DNA of 64,000 bases, taken from assembly GCA_018907035.1 (NCBI GenBank), contig JACCIC010000015.1, positions 4,879,501 through 4,943,500 on the forward strand, read 5' to 3'. How positions within the stretch are numbered: position 1 is the stretch's first letter; every line of letters begins with the position of its first letter. The notes beneath the pieces are model-generated. The model was not told where the DNA came from. It was given only the letters and a program-made list of their open reading frames with translations, and searched no databases. This stretch comes from Sycobia sp. Sy_11 (Eukaryota > Arthropoda > Insecta > Hymenoptera > Epichrysomallidae). Shown one piece after another: positions 47,730 to 62,178 of the stretch. The translations under genes and the position numbers were made by a program.

Positions 47730-47767
47730 GATCAATTACAACGTTATATAATTTTATTTGTAATAAT

Positions 47768-47773
47768 AATAAA
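47768..47773 (+). terminator. Poly(A) signal of RNase T2-like gene 2
   Basis: AATAAA 39 bp after the stop codon. Confidence 0.45.
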
Positions 47774-47976
47774 TCTAATAAATATAAGTATATAGCTGTA
47801 TAAGTCTTTTTATAGGCTTGGGTAAGCTCAATAAAAAAAAAAAAATATAAGTATAAATGCGGGTTCATAATGATTACTTATTAAAAATACACTATATGTA
47901 AATGATGAACTTCTTATTTTTCAACGTATTTTTACGATATTTAGCGTATTCTTTATATATAGTTAATTAATTACAT

Positions 47977-48393
47977 ATGTTATCTAATTTTATACAACTG
48001 TTAGATATCGTAACAGATTGGTCTCGCTCGGAATATTCAGGCTTTAGCTCGGTCTATCTCAGTTCACGGCTATTTAATGTACCGTCCAGTGATTGCTTCC
48101 TCTCGGTTATTTGCCTGCTTTATTTCTTAAATGTATTTTGTAATATGTTAACAGTAATCATGTTATCGCTTAATCTATCTAGATGCTTGTTTTATCTGCT
48201 CAGGACCAAGTGCGTTCCGATAAATAGTATAGATAATTTTGATCAATTAAATAAATTAAAAGTCTCCTCTGCTGCCTTGCTTAGTCTACCAGGGCCAGTG
48301 AGAGATTTAGTTTTATTTATTTTATGTCATTACTTGAATTCAGTGGTCCAAAAATTTTGGATTCGTTTAACCAAAAATTGTAATTTTAAATAA
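47977..48393 (+). CDS. Unrecognised 138-aa open frame
   Basis: A 138-codon frame lies downstream of RNase T2-like gene 2. It has a hydrophobic stretch (SVICLLYFLNVFCNMLTVIML, about 43-63) and a second weak one (LPGPVRDLVLFILCHYL). Codon use is AT-rich and I recognise no family. It is long for chance in this composition, but there is no other support, and it could be a fragment of an old gene. Confidence 0.25.
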   Translation: MLSNFIQLLDIVTDWSRSEYSGFSSVYLSSRLFNVPSSDCFLSVICLLYFLNVFCNMLTVIMLSLNLSRCLFYLLRTKCVPINSIDNFDQLNKLKVSSAALLSLPGPVRDLVLFILCHYLNSVVQKFWIRLTKNCNFK

Positions 48394-48399
48394 AAAGAA

Positions 48400-51300
48400 A
48401 AGTAATAATTAAAAATAGAAAATAATAAAAATCTAAGCGAATTAATTCAACTTGTCTAGCTCATATATATAATAATAATAATAAAAAGTAAAATTCAGTT
48501 ACGATGGCCTCTCACTGAAGGCTAGCACTTACAATCATTTCTTTTCGTACCTCGAGAGAACTGAGTCTCAAATCTTTATAAAGTAAAATTCTTACGAGTC
48601 GTAGAATCGTTCGAGTACATGAAAGGCAAGCGAAAACATATCTTAAGACATGACAACGAGACAAGAATTTCGTGTGAATAAAAATCCATAGTAATTCTGT
48701 CAGAAGTGTGTAAATTGTTTATGTCAAAAGAGAAGGGAAGGGGCATTAACATTCAGGTCCATTTCTTTATATGATGATTGTTCTTTCTTATCTAATGTAA
48801 TAACGAGAGGCTATCAAATACGGATGGTGCATTTGGACCAGATTGAGTTGTAATTATAATTATTTCCAAAATAATCCCTGAAAAGTTTTAAACTCTAACG
48901 CTATCTCATACCATACTGCATATCCATACTGTAGAGTAAAAGGAATTTTTTCATAGAACAGTTACTTTTAACACTAGCTTCGTAAAAAATATAAGATTTT
49001 CTACAAAAAAAGTTCTAATAACCCTATATTCATACGAATAAAAAATAATGTTGTACAAAAAAAATTTAAATGTGAGTGGACGAATGTCCGTCGCGACTAA
49101 CTCTGCTAAAAAGGCCAACTTATTATGTATTATTCAAAAATATAACAAAATGATTAAAGCTTCATAGAAAAAACTTTGAACGGTTATCTGTTTGATTAAA
49201 TACACCATCAACAACATTCGCACTCGAAAAAAATACACTTGCTTTTTAGAAATAATTTACAAAAATACATACAATATAAAAATAAAAGAGCTGTAATGAT
49301 GCCAGAGAGGAATTAATTTTAAAGAAATAATTATTATAACAATTAATAAACGATATTAGATATAAGTTACACAATCGGCTACTTTTACTTCGGATTTTAT
49401 TGTGTATTTTGAGGTTATGTATATAGCGAGGGTAATAAATATGATAATACCAAAGCCATATCTATCAGAGTCATATGGAATCATACACAATAAAATCATA
49501 CATAATAAAAAGTAACTTTATTCTGCTTAAATCTATCATCCATTTTATTCTTTGATCTTAGCAGGCTTATACAAAAATATAAAAGTTACAGTAAATACTT
49601 TTTTTTTAACAATTTGGTTTATAACTGAGAAAAAATAAAGTAGAATCTTTTATTAGTTTCTTTTTTTTTTGAATAATTGCAAAGCTAACATTTGAAAATA
49701 GTCCAAGAGCTGAGGTTATCTTGACCAACGTGTGCGCTTCGATCGATTCTCATATCCTCTCCCTTCTGCCGCACAGACCGATAGTATACCGATTTTTTTA
49801 AAAATAATGTTGCATCTTTCTCTATAGTAGATTTATATTTTTAGATCCATGAGATTAGTTTCATTGTTTAATCCTTAGACATAGCTTATAAAATTTGAAA
49901 AATAAGTTTCAATCCTCTTTATCATATTTTTAACACTTTCTGTCTGTACACACACATTATAAAACAAATATAAACTTCGATGATTTCATTTTTCACAAAT
50001 ATTTTATTTCTATTGTAAAACATATTTAGTGCTCTCATATAAATATAATATTATAATACATAGTTTTACAATACTTCTGTACTATCTAAAATTAATCTCT
50101 GCTTGCTTAATTTCCTTACGTAAATTTATTCATAACATACATACTATTTCTTTTATAAAAAATTACATTTCTAAAAACTTTACATTTTATAGTAGAGATA
50201 TAATACAAGGCACGCGCATTACACTCTCATGAAAATAAATTTTAAATTACTTAAAAAGAATATACTTTATATTATACTATTTTAATCACTTCTCATCTAT
50301 TTACTATAATTAAGTTTTAAAAATTACTGGTGTTAAACACATCCTTTTTATATAAATAGTTAAGCCAATAAGGTTGCAAAAATTAAGTGTAGTCTAAAAG
50401 GAATAAACATAAATAAAGTAAATGTTGATTTACTTTTGCAAAATCGATAATGGCCTTGGGCAAAATTTAATCTAGTTTAATAAATAAATCTTACTGCAAT
50501 TGTTTAAGATTCTTAAAAGATCCTTTTATCAAGGTAAATTTATAATTAATCATGTATTCTGATAAACGTGTATACTGAAAGAATAATAATTTAGTTACTA
50601 TTAAATTTCAGTATCAAATTGCTAATTTGTCCTTACCAAATAAGAATCCAGATTTATTTTTTATGTAGGGATAAAAACCTATTAGTAAATAATAGCTCTT
50701 TCGGACAGATCCTTACAATTATAAAAGTATTGTTTTCAAAGGATCAATTTATGATACTACTTTTTAAGTCGTTTAATACTTGAATTAAATACATTATTTG
50801 ACATACTCAGCATAGTTAATAAGACTTATAATGATATTTCTGTAAGATGCAACTATGATGCTCGTTCGCGTAGAAATTGCATTAAAATTAATATCTATTC
50901 TTAAATATCTATTCTTAAATATTCTTCATTCATTAGAATTATTTAAAAATTCAATGAAAAATAGTATTATATATAAAATTCTGAAAATAGTTATATAAAT
51001 AATAGCTATGAAATGTTACTGACAATCTCAAAGATATAATTATTAATTTTTTGATTGCTTAAGTACTTTTGCGCAGTGTTCCGATTAACATATCTTATTT
51101 ACACATTGCATCAGGTAATTAAAATACCTCTCAATCCATTCTATGGGCATGTAATTTAAACACGCTTAACTTCATGCTATGTTAATCAGTCGTAAAACTT
51201 TATTAGCTTTGTTCTTTGTTAAAATCATTCTTTTGATGGTATAATGACATTATAAAATGAATATTATATTCGAAATATTTAACAATTTAAAAATTTGAAT

Positions 51301-51600
51301 AAATTTGATTCAACAATGAAAATAGTTGTAAGGATTAAAAATTGTATTTATCTACTTGAAAATTTTTTTCGTTCAGAAATACAGAAAATTCTGAACGTAT
51401 ACAAAAGGGCATCGAAAACAATAATATATTTTTCTTGTGACAATTCTTGAAACTAAAGTTTTTATCAATTTCTATTTTTAAAATTAAATTTATCAGTCTA
51501 CGCTGTTCTGATATATTTGACGCTATCATCGCCTTTCGTAATATTTATTATCGACTATAATTTTTCATCCAAATTTATAAATGCAGAATTTCTTCGGAAG
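48400..51600. other. Intergenic region between convergent genes
   Basis: AT-rich DNA between the plus-strand RNase gene and the minus-strand channel gene. A loose inverted repeat (GATTTTATTGTGTAT at 49396 and its inverse near 49481) is present. The right part is probably the channel's 3' untranslated region. No gene seen. Confidence 0.45.
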
Positions 51601-51610
51601 TATTCTGGTA

Positions 51611-51664
<54 letters not shown>
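51611..51664. repeat. (AT)n microsatellite
   Basis: About 25 AT units, 180 bp after the channel's stop codon, probably within the 3' untranslated region. Confidence 0.95.
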
Positions 51665-51667
<3 letters not shown>

Positions 51668-51841
51668 GCATTCATTGTAGAAAAAAATAACCTGCATGTA
51701 GATAACAGATCATCTTTCGCTTGATATTTATCAATTAATTCAATTGCTGATTGCGGAACTTCCAATTTCTTGGAATTGAACATTGCAAATTTGGCAATGG
51801 AAGCTAAATAGTAGATTGATCTGTTCGTCGTAAAAAAAATA

Positions 51842-54800
51842 TCATATCCAAATGAACGACCAGTAGAGGATATTGAAGACGAGAAACGAGACCGGGAAGA
51901 CGATGCGACTGCGCTTATCGATCCACTGGGCAATCTCCTGAGGGGTCATCGTCGTGAAAGTGTTGAGCTGACTGAGGGTGGAGCGGCGTTGAAACTGTTT
52001 GGGCGGCGGCGGCGGTGGCAGGTTACTGTCGATCGTTACCACGCTACCGATAGAGAAGTCCTTTTCGTCCTCTATCCTTACCGTCGGCACGGTTATTGTG
52101 CTCGGAAAACTCTGGCAAAATTTATGATTATCATTCACTATCAGTCTATGACGTGTGATTTGAAGTACTCAAATTTTAATCAGAACAATATTATATTAAG
52201 CTGAACATTCAGACTTAGCCAGTTAGAAATAAAGCATTCAAAGTTTTTCTTGAGATATAGGTTGTAAAATATAAAAAGATGTTATTAAAATTTTAAATAT
52301 TATTAATATAACCTTATTTCAATTCTTTAAATGTATATTGAGTGCAACTACTTAAATAAACTTATAACAACAATCTCAAAGAAATTGTATTATTAGTAGT
52401 TCAACATTCATTACTGCATTGAATTATAATTATATTTATGAAGCTAAATGCCGATGTTTCTATAAAACGTGTATAAATAATCATTATAATCAAAAGAGAT
52501 CACCTATTGAATACCAAACTAAGCCAAGTGCTAGTGTGGATAACTTTTCTCTCATCTCTTAACGAGCTATTCTGTGTTCCATTAAAATCTTTTCTTTCAG
52601 AAAGTTAATCAGTAATCAAAACCCTTTCATCATTTTAGCTCTTACGTGTATTGTTAGATAATTTTGGCTGCAATAATCTTTTTCAGCATTGCCGTTGTCT
52701 AGGGAGGACCAGGAACGCGATCTCTCTATCCCCGTATTCTTCTGAAACTGTTTTCTGGCCAGCCTTGGTGTTAGTGTGGATTTAAGAATATATTTGCTAT
52801 TGACCTTCTTTAAAGGTACATTTTTTCTGCAACAATCCAAATAAAAAAGTTAAAACTAAATTTTATATAAAGCACTGATTATATTATTTGTATTTCAACT
52901 AAATGATCGTTTTGTCCGTAATCGAGGACACGGATTCCCAACTAGAGATGAGTTATTAATAATAGCATGTCTTTACGCTTAAGAAACTAGTTTGTCAATT
53001 ATTTATTAATTACAGTTGCTTGATAAAAATAGTTAGAATAATCCTTTCATTTCTTTCTTTTCTTACCATCAATTAGGAAGATAATGAACCATTATAAAGC
53101 ATATCTGGCATCGATTTAATATGAATTTTATTCTTTATTAGCATGTCAGTGTAGATCCAATACTTATTTTTTACTGTCGTTATGAATCTGTTAAGATTGC
53201 GAATATCATCATTAGTTTTAATGTAGTAATTTAGTTAAATTTTGATAGATCGAACCATTATTATTATGAACGAGGTTGTTTAGTCTTTTAATTCGTATTC
53301 ATGGGTATTAATATATAATATAATCACCTGATAATATAACCAAATAAGTAAACTCAAAACCCGTGGTATAAAATATTATGAAAGTAGTGCATGCAAAATA
53401 ATATTTAGTAGAACTGTTCTTCTATTCGTAAACTGTTTTGCTAAATGAATATAATAAAATGAATTTTATTGTATTGTCTAAGCTCATGAGTTATTTAAAC
53501 CACAAGGAACTGCGAGTTATGTAGAATGTAGAACATGTAGATGAAATGAACGATTCATTTTATCATTTTCATAAGATGTGAACTTCAACTCTTACAAGTT
53601 ATGAGGTATGCATCGGAACAATATCTTGAGAATATGATGGATGTGGTAACAATTCTCATTTAAGTATATCCAGATATGGGTTTCGCAATCTCAGCGAGCA
53701 CACAGTCTATATGAATCACCAGTAAGGGTATCATGATGTTTTAGCAATCTGTACTAAATGGCAGCCCTTTGCTACTGATTTTGACGATTCGCCGAACTTA
53801 ATCCACGACTTTAGATTATCATAATGTATCTTGTTTTCGTTAAAGATAAAAATTTGATGCAAAATGCCTTATTTTATTCGATCGTTGAAGCGCAAATCCG
53901 CACACTCTCCGCTAAAACACTTTATTCAGCAGCACAAATCTTCACATAATGAATTCGTCAAATAAAAGTTATGTACAGTCAATAACGTATTATAATAATC
54001 TGTTTACAACAAATACATTATAGTAGACAGTAACGAAATAATGTACCACTAATGCCGTTACTTGTAAAACATTACGACGGAATTTCAATATCCATTATAA
54101 AGACAGGTAAAATAGCATATCGTTTAAAAGAACTTTTAGATTCTATAAGGATATTTGTTACTGCAATCACATTAGAATATTTATCATACTCGATTCACTT
54201 TATCTTTCTGACTCGAATAACAATTCAGTTGCTGTCATTATAAACGTAAACATTAAGTTAATTAAGAAACAAACGTAACAATGCTTTCTTCTCAGTCGAG
54301 AAATTGACTCATATGGTACGTGATGCTATATGTACGGATTTTATTGCATCTCAGAATCCACTCTTTCTATATTTGCTTGGCAGAAAACAATGTACTGCGC
54401 TACTTTAATTTGCTTATCATGGCGCGAGAGCGAGAACAGTGAATTATTATGAGTTTCTTGGTAAGAATGATAGTGAAAAAGAGGGATTTGGGATAACGAT
54501 ACGAACTAAAGCATTATCATTATTTATAGGAATTATTTTAATATTGATTCTTAAAATGAAATAGGTATTTTAAAATTAATTTAAAAAAGTATTTAAGAAA
54601 CTTTATGTGCCATTATGAGGCAATCTATAATACTATTAATGTTAATTGTGAATGTATTCTAACAATTTCAAATTGCAAAGTCATCTAAGATAGTCATTTT
54701 ATAATTATTTATAGTCTGTAAAGTAATAATCCATATGAGTGTACATTTTTTATTTCGTATCGCCAAGACTTGGAAACCAAATATTGATAAAGTTAAGTAA

Positions 54801-57800
54801 AGTAGACATTTCATTCATTATTAAAAATTCAGAAATATGATAATTATAATTTCTAAGGATCTACAAAATTAAAAAATGTAAGACTTTGATAGTTACAGTT
54901 CTTGCCTACCAACACGCATTTAATTCAGTATAATGGGCAATGTAAATTTTAGCACATCGAATTTTCACTGTTCATACCTAATAGTTGAAGAATTCACAGT
55001 ACTCAAGGTCCAGATTAAATTCTTATGACATGTGTGCCAAATAAGAAAGCGAAATTTCAAAAATTGTCACGCATTAAATAATTTAGTTGTGGATGTGTAT
55101 TACACATATAAGCTCAAGATGTCTATAAATCTTGGTGTTCTCTTCGAGAACATTAAGATTCGTAAGAAAATATTGTTTTCGAAATGTGCATAAATTTTTT
55201 GCAAGCCGGAGACAGAATGGACATGGATGCACTCATATCTGGACGGAAACCAAAATACAATAATACAAACCGAAGTAAATAATAGAGATACTAGTAGCAT
55301 AAAATATGATCATCTATAAACCGGACAATACAAACAATATGTAATTAAAGGAACTAAAGTATATAAAAAGTTGATAGTAATGCATATTCTGATCATGGCC
55401 TAGTCCATTTCATTCGAAGTTGTCATGATGTACAGGGTAGACTATTTTTCAAACTTTCTTCCATATCGAAGATTACAGTATAATATATTTCTAATCTGTA
55501 TCAATATAAAAATCCAAGTATAAATTTTTATCCAATATTAATTATAAGCGTCGTTCTTAAAATGTTTACATAAATTGATGAATAACTCTCTGCATTTGTA
55601 TTTATATGAGTAAAAGGAATAAAAACAAAAATTTGGAATCAGGGCGTATTGTCGATATTCATTTTTATCATTAATTTAATATTCATTATTATCGTTTCAT
55701 TTTTATGGATCAGAAACTAAGCTGCAGGTATTGGTAATTCTGTTTTGGACTTTGTATGTTTGTAATTCGTAATAATTGTAATTGCTCCTATCTTATTCTT
55801 CAGTTTTATTTCGCAATTCGTCCGGCAATGACTTTATATGTAGATCGTGTGAAACTTACACTCTAAAATTCAGTTTCAAAATATCGTTCAATGGAATTAT
55901 GTCGATTGATGTTTATTGGTTGATTTGCGAAAAACGACTCAATGTAGAACCATCGTTTGATTGAAAAAATATAAAGTAAATCCTGGAATTACTATTGAAA
56001 TGTAATTGAAAGGTAAAAAAAATTATTAGAGCTACTAGGATAGAGTTACTACGTAAAAGGGAAAACAACGTTTTTGAAAAAACGTATTTGATCCAATTCC
56101 GAATCTTATGACAACTCTACTGAGCAATGAAAAATTATATTACGTCTTTCTTTATTAAATAAATTGACATGCTAGAGTAATATTAACATCTCAAAAATAT
56201 TCCTTATTCATACTATTTTGAAAGGCCACCTTTAAATCGATCATTATCGTGATCGTTTAAGACAGGCCAAAGTACTACTTACTTTCTCCTGTATATCGTA
56301 TTGACGAAAGCGAACTCGACCATAGCTGCGAACAGGAATATCGTGCAGCCGAGGAACCAAATCTCGCTGGCTTTGATGTAGGACACCTTCGGCAGAGAAT
56401 TCTCGACCTTTGATGCGAGGGTCATGAAAGCGAGTATCGTATTTGTGCCTGAAACGTAAATGCAATTAGGCGCACATTAGATTGTCGTTCGTGCGTTCAG
56501 AACGAAGTCCTTGAATTTCCTGGTCAATTGAAATATGCGGCGTTTATGTAAAGCATTTCAGCGCGCCTTTATCTATTCATTTTGATCAAGGTCAAAATAT
56601 AGAGCCGACCGTGGGTATTCGCAAAGAAATCTCATGCTTCTTTTTTCTTTGTCTATTCAGTCTCTATGAGAAAATTCCATACTACATATATTAATCTTTT
56701 ACATAAAGCATATAAAAAAATTAAGTGAAAGTAATAAAAAAAACAATTATCTTACTTAGAAATATAGTGAGAGGAAAATATTTCAAAGGCTTAAGTAATG
56801 CAGGAGATTCGGATGAATATGGCATAAACTAAAATAACTAATCACAGAAAATGAAAGCAGTTTAATTCGAAACGAAGTCAATTTTAGAAAAAATAAGATA
56901 GTAATAATATTGTTTTTAATTGTAAAGACTTTAAATGGTGTAAAAAATACTAGTGTATTACTTCAACACACATTACCTGATTACAGAGTAGTTTTTCATA
57001 TAAAAATATGTCATAGTTAAAAACAAGAGTTACATCTAGTTATCCCAACTATTCTTAAGTATATTTAATTATTTCAGAAATTTCTAACAGTGAATGTATC
57101 TTTTAACGAGCTCGAATTATCATGGCAAAACGTCACACTCTGCGTTTAATTATAAAATAAATAAGAAAATTAAAAGGGATGAGATTTGAATCGAATCTGG
57201 CTGTATAGAGATAAAGGAAAGATGCAGATACGTAACGAGAATTTATTGTACTTGAAGTTGAATTGAATACGAGATAACGGCGCATCTTCCTGCAATTGCC
57301 TACAAGAATCTGTTCGCGATTTTGACGCGCTATATTTATTGGGTTAAGAAATCTGGAGTAAATTTGCACAGTTTACTAAATAGCAGTCGAGAAGAAAGGA
57401 ACGATATTTGTAAAGCCATATATCACTGCTATTATTTTTAAACCATTTGTTTAGAGACTCTGTGTAATTTGCCAGCTCGAAGATAAAGTTTCTTCTCTCT
57501 ACGAAACTTGCACAACAATGTCACGGGCACCTTTATTAAGTTGGAAATAATAAATGTGTAAACTACAAAATAGATTGCGTACGAAATTAAATGTTAACGT
57601 TTTATACACGTGATACTTTTATGAAGCTGATAAATCTAAATATATTGGTATTATTATTTTATCTAGTTATAACACGAAATTTCTTTGTACGATTAACCAA
57701 TGAATATTCACTAAATAAATGACTGATTCTCCCTCACCTTATTGAGTTTCATCTTAAAAAACTTCATCATATATTGAAACTTATGCGAATGAGTAAAGTT

Positions 57801-60800
57801 TTTGTAGATTTTGACCCATCCACGCGTGACATATAACAAATTCAACGCCTGCAAAACACATCGGAGAATTTTGTGTGCTTCCTCGGTTGGTGCTGATTTT
57901 ATGATACCGTACCTCCTAGCTACGACTTTGCCCATTCGAATCGACAAAAAAAAAAACCATGAATATTCCGTATACGCACCCAGCACAATTCGAGGAGGAC
58001 TGGCGTCCATGTGCAGCCAAAATGACACCCAGGATATGACGACAATCAGGATCGAGGGGATGTAGTAGTCCATCATGAAGAAGCCCATTTCTCGGGCAAG
58101 TTTGAAGGTGATGCTGATCGAGCTGAAGTTACCGGCTGAAAATTATATCGTCGCTTAATAATTCGACTAGTACCCATTAGCCGTAATAGCGGTATTCTTA
58201 GCTGACGTTTGCTGTTCGCTTTATTTTGTAATTCTTTGTAATTTCTGAAAACTTTTGTAATTCAAGCCAGCTGCGATAAGAAATGCATTACGCACAAGGC
58301 ATTCTTGATTGTCTAATACGTACTTTGAATTAAGATTTTCATATATTCATAATTGAATGGCGCGCGCTTGAAAATACTGCAACGATGTAGAGAAATAAAA
58401 ATGCGTAATAATTTGTATTGTCAAATGAAATGTTGATTCCTATTTTGTCGCTGGAATGCAGAATTAGACGGGATTCTTACATTTTTGTTCAGAAAATTAC
58501 ACGTACATTATATTATCTTGAAAAAAATTTGCTAATGATAAAAGGTACAAAAGATGATTTATTGAATACTTCTTTGTTTAATTGTTAAAATGTATGTATG
58601 CTCGCGGTATGTAATAAGAAACTTTCATAGTAAATAATTAATTATTTTGAATAACAGCGAGTTCTTATCAAACCCAGCTCTATAAATTTATACACGGAAA
58701 AAATTTTGATTTTGCTATTTGACCTTGTAAACTCGTGTAATAACGTTATCTAATTTAGTTTACTTAACAAGAAATTTTATCTCTACTATATATTATCGTA
58801 CTTTTGACTGCTACCGTTCATCTATGTATAAAGTTATCTCTTTTTATTGCAAAATTTTCTTTTCATTTTCTGTACGCTCGAAGAACGGTGCAGACAGTAG
58901 CCCTGGAACAATGGCACAAATATATAGTTCCCCAAGTATTATGTACACGAAGCGTATATTATGCATTATCGAATTTTCAAAGTAAAATGCGCATTTGCAA
59001 TACAGTATAATTTATTGTGCTATTATGTTTTACAGATACTGAAAATTCTGGTCCTACATTTAAACACCAATGTATATTTAGTATAATATAATTTATGAGT
59101 ATTAAACCCGTTGTTTTAAATTTGCGTGTGGTTTATGATTAGTGTCTCTCTGCGTCAGTCGAGAAATTTAAATTCACAAATGAAAAGAAGGAAAGTAAAA
59201 GGTGTAAGTATTTTTGCAGAAAAACGAAGTTTTTGATGTAAATTAAATGTATATGAGTGGCTATACAGAGATTTAGAAGCTAAAAACAAAGAACAACCCT
59301 GCGTATTCATTGTTCAGTTTCGGATATACGCAATAGTTAAATAATGGATGGAAATGAAATTACTTTGTTACGTTCGCCGATATAATAAGCAGTAGTTATT
59401 TCTCTTATCATAGTTATTATTCTCTTATTACAGTATCTAGCTATAGGTTGACGCTTAACGTACCAAAATGGCCATAATGTTGTTGTGCCGTTGTGTAGGT
59501 GACTTCGGTGCCATTCACCCATTTGTCGACTAGCCTGTATTCGGTCAAGTGCAGCTCATCGGCCAGTACAATGGGAGCCTCGTCCCAATTTAGCACCATG
59601 TCTTGAACGCTGTGTATCCCTGTTTAAAAGAAAAAACAGACAATGCTTGTTAATATTCAGCTAACAATGCAATCATATTAAATCTTATTATATGCATGTA
59701 TAATATTGTGTAAAGGCTATTATTAGTATTATAGTTTGCGTTTATAATAATAAATTAATCTGAGCAATGACAAGACAGTCGTACGCAAGCAATGACATAA
59801 AAAATGACGCAAAAAATTGACGTAAAAAGACATTGGTAATATATGTGGCATCTGTATAAGAAATAATAGTTTCATACAACTTTCGAAGACAAGCGGGCAT
59901 TCCTGAACGTCGAAGGGAAACTTTTCCAATCGCAAGCCACAGTTGAGAATAGCTTCTAATCTGAAATAGAACGAATGTGGATTTGAAATGGTGAAATCGG
60001 CATGTTCAAGAACACTTTTTTTCTTTATTGTCTTACATGAGTACGGATTATTAAATTATTTTCATAGTTCTTATATTTATATATCATATCGTAAATCGAT
60101 GATGATTGAGTTATATAATACCTAGTATTCAAAATCACCATTCCCGAGGGATCGATGGAGATGAGCAGGTCCTTGACGCTGTTCCCCATAATGACGGAGC
60201 TGCGCTCGTTCGCGACGTAGACGGACGGCGTCCAGATGAGATCGTGGGCTGACTGACCGCCAAAGATCTGATTTTGATGGGGCGCGATGTCCTCGAACTT
60301 CAGCCTCGTGTCCAAGTAGCGGAGCTGCAGCATCATGTGCACGTCGAATTGCTAGAGGAATTGGGGATTTTTTTCCCTCGATTACTTTTACGTTCAACTA
60401 TATTTTGTTAAACTTAACCTATTGATTTTTTAACAAAAATACACAAGGAGTCGGACTTTAACTTACTCACTAGAATTCTCGAAAAAGATTCAAGAAAAAA
60501 CTTAAGTGAACTGTTTTTCAGAAAATTTGTTTTTAATTTTTTAGTAATAATATATTTCAGAACAGCTTGGACTTAAAAAGTAAGCTGTCAAACAAAAAAT
60601 CTTTCAGAAAGTAAAAGGAACTATCCGAAAAAAATTGGTCCAATATTGAATCCGTCAATTGGACCTATGATTTTTGATTTAATGTTTTACATAGTTTGAT
60701 CTTAAGCAGCATTTTGACTTACATTGGCAATGAATATCTTGGCTTTCTTATACTAAAACATTAGTCGGAAATTATTATAAAGATCCTGGGTCCAAAATTG

Positions 60801-62126
60801 GCCGAGTTAATCGGATAGCTCATTGTATTTTCTGAAAGTAAGTTTCTTTCGAGATATGACAGTGTGGATTAAAACGGATGAAAATATTTGCGTAAGTTAA
60901 AATAAGAATTTGATCAGTTCGCATATATTTAATTAAGTATTCAAATTAGGAGATTTACAAGAACATCGTACTTTACTCTGAATGTTCCATTAAAAAAATC
61001 AAATAGACATAATACTTTCATGATGTAAGTAAGAAAATGTAATGCTACAACTAGTCAAATTTTCAGTACAGTCTGAAGTTATTATGTAAAAAAATATAAT
61101 TCGAGAAGTTCAGAGGAGTAAGTAATGAATCTTTTATTAACTCTCATGTTTGTTGGAAATTTGATGAAATAGACTTTCCTTTTTCATATTATCATTAAAT
61201 AAAGTACAAATAATGCTTAAAAAAAAAGCATCGATATTTTCGTAATAGCATACTCCAAAGTTGGATTTCGCGTACGGTTAAAACTTTGTTGTGTGGCTAT
61301 ACGAACTCGATAAAAAATTCATTGCTCATGAATGGATATAATTCTGAAGAAAAAAACATGCTAACTTAGTGATTTAAAGATTGGTTTGAAGTAAATCGCA
61401 GTGCCGGATCAAGGACTAGAGAGTTTTTATCTATTCTCTTACAAAATGCACTGCCCAAAAAGCAGGCCCAAAATAGTCGGATAATAATTAAACATTTCTA
61501 TTAAAGAATTAACTACATACGAGTACATGCAATGAAAAATCTCACTTATGGAACTTAGAAGAAAAATTATTTTCATACTGTTAATGTGTATATTATTTCT
61601 AATAAATTATATACTTTTATCAATATGATGAATTATTCCTTGAAAATTTCTTTTATGGACAATTAAAAATGATAATTTAATTGTATAACTAAATTTCGTT
61701 TGTTAATTTAAATCATCGTTGCAAGTAGTTTTTTTTATGAATTCGAAAAAATATGTATATTGAGATACAAAACTTTTCACTGATCATGCTTTCATTGACA
61801 TTACAATTATATTTATTAGTCGTTAATTTCCTTATATCAATAAAAGTTATCCAATTTACAAGGTAATAAATTAAAATAATACAATAACGAAAAGATTAAA
61901 CAAAATTTTAAAAATAATATGAACTCGTTTTACGGCCTTAAATTTAAATTTGGTCATAGTGCAAAATATACTTCAAACATATAATAATTAAGGTGCTAAC
62001 GTAAAATCACAGGAATTAATAAATAAATTATTTAGTTGTAAGAAAAGGCACGGCGTCCACATGAGAAAATTGTACGGTCGAAGTGAATAAGAAAATTATT
62101 GAGACTGAATGCAGCGATTAATGAAG

Positions 62127-62178
<52 letters not shown>

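Noticed and set aside
51565..51933. 122-codon frame with Ile-Tyr repeat
   Set aside because: It crosses the (AT)n tract and reads the last channel exon in the wrong frame.
56244..56465. His/Arg-rich frame over the M2-M3 exon
   Set aside because: Wrong frame of the channel exon at 56448-56283, which encodes M2 and M3.
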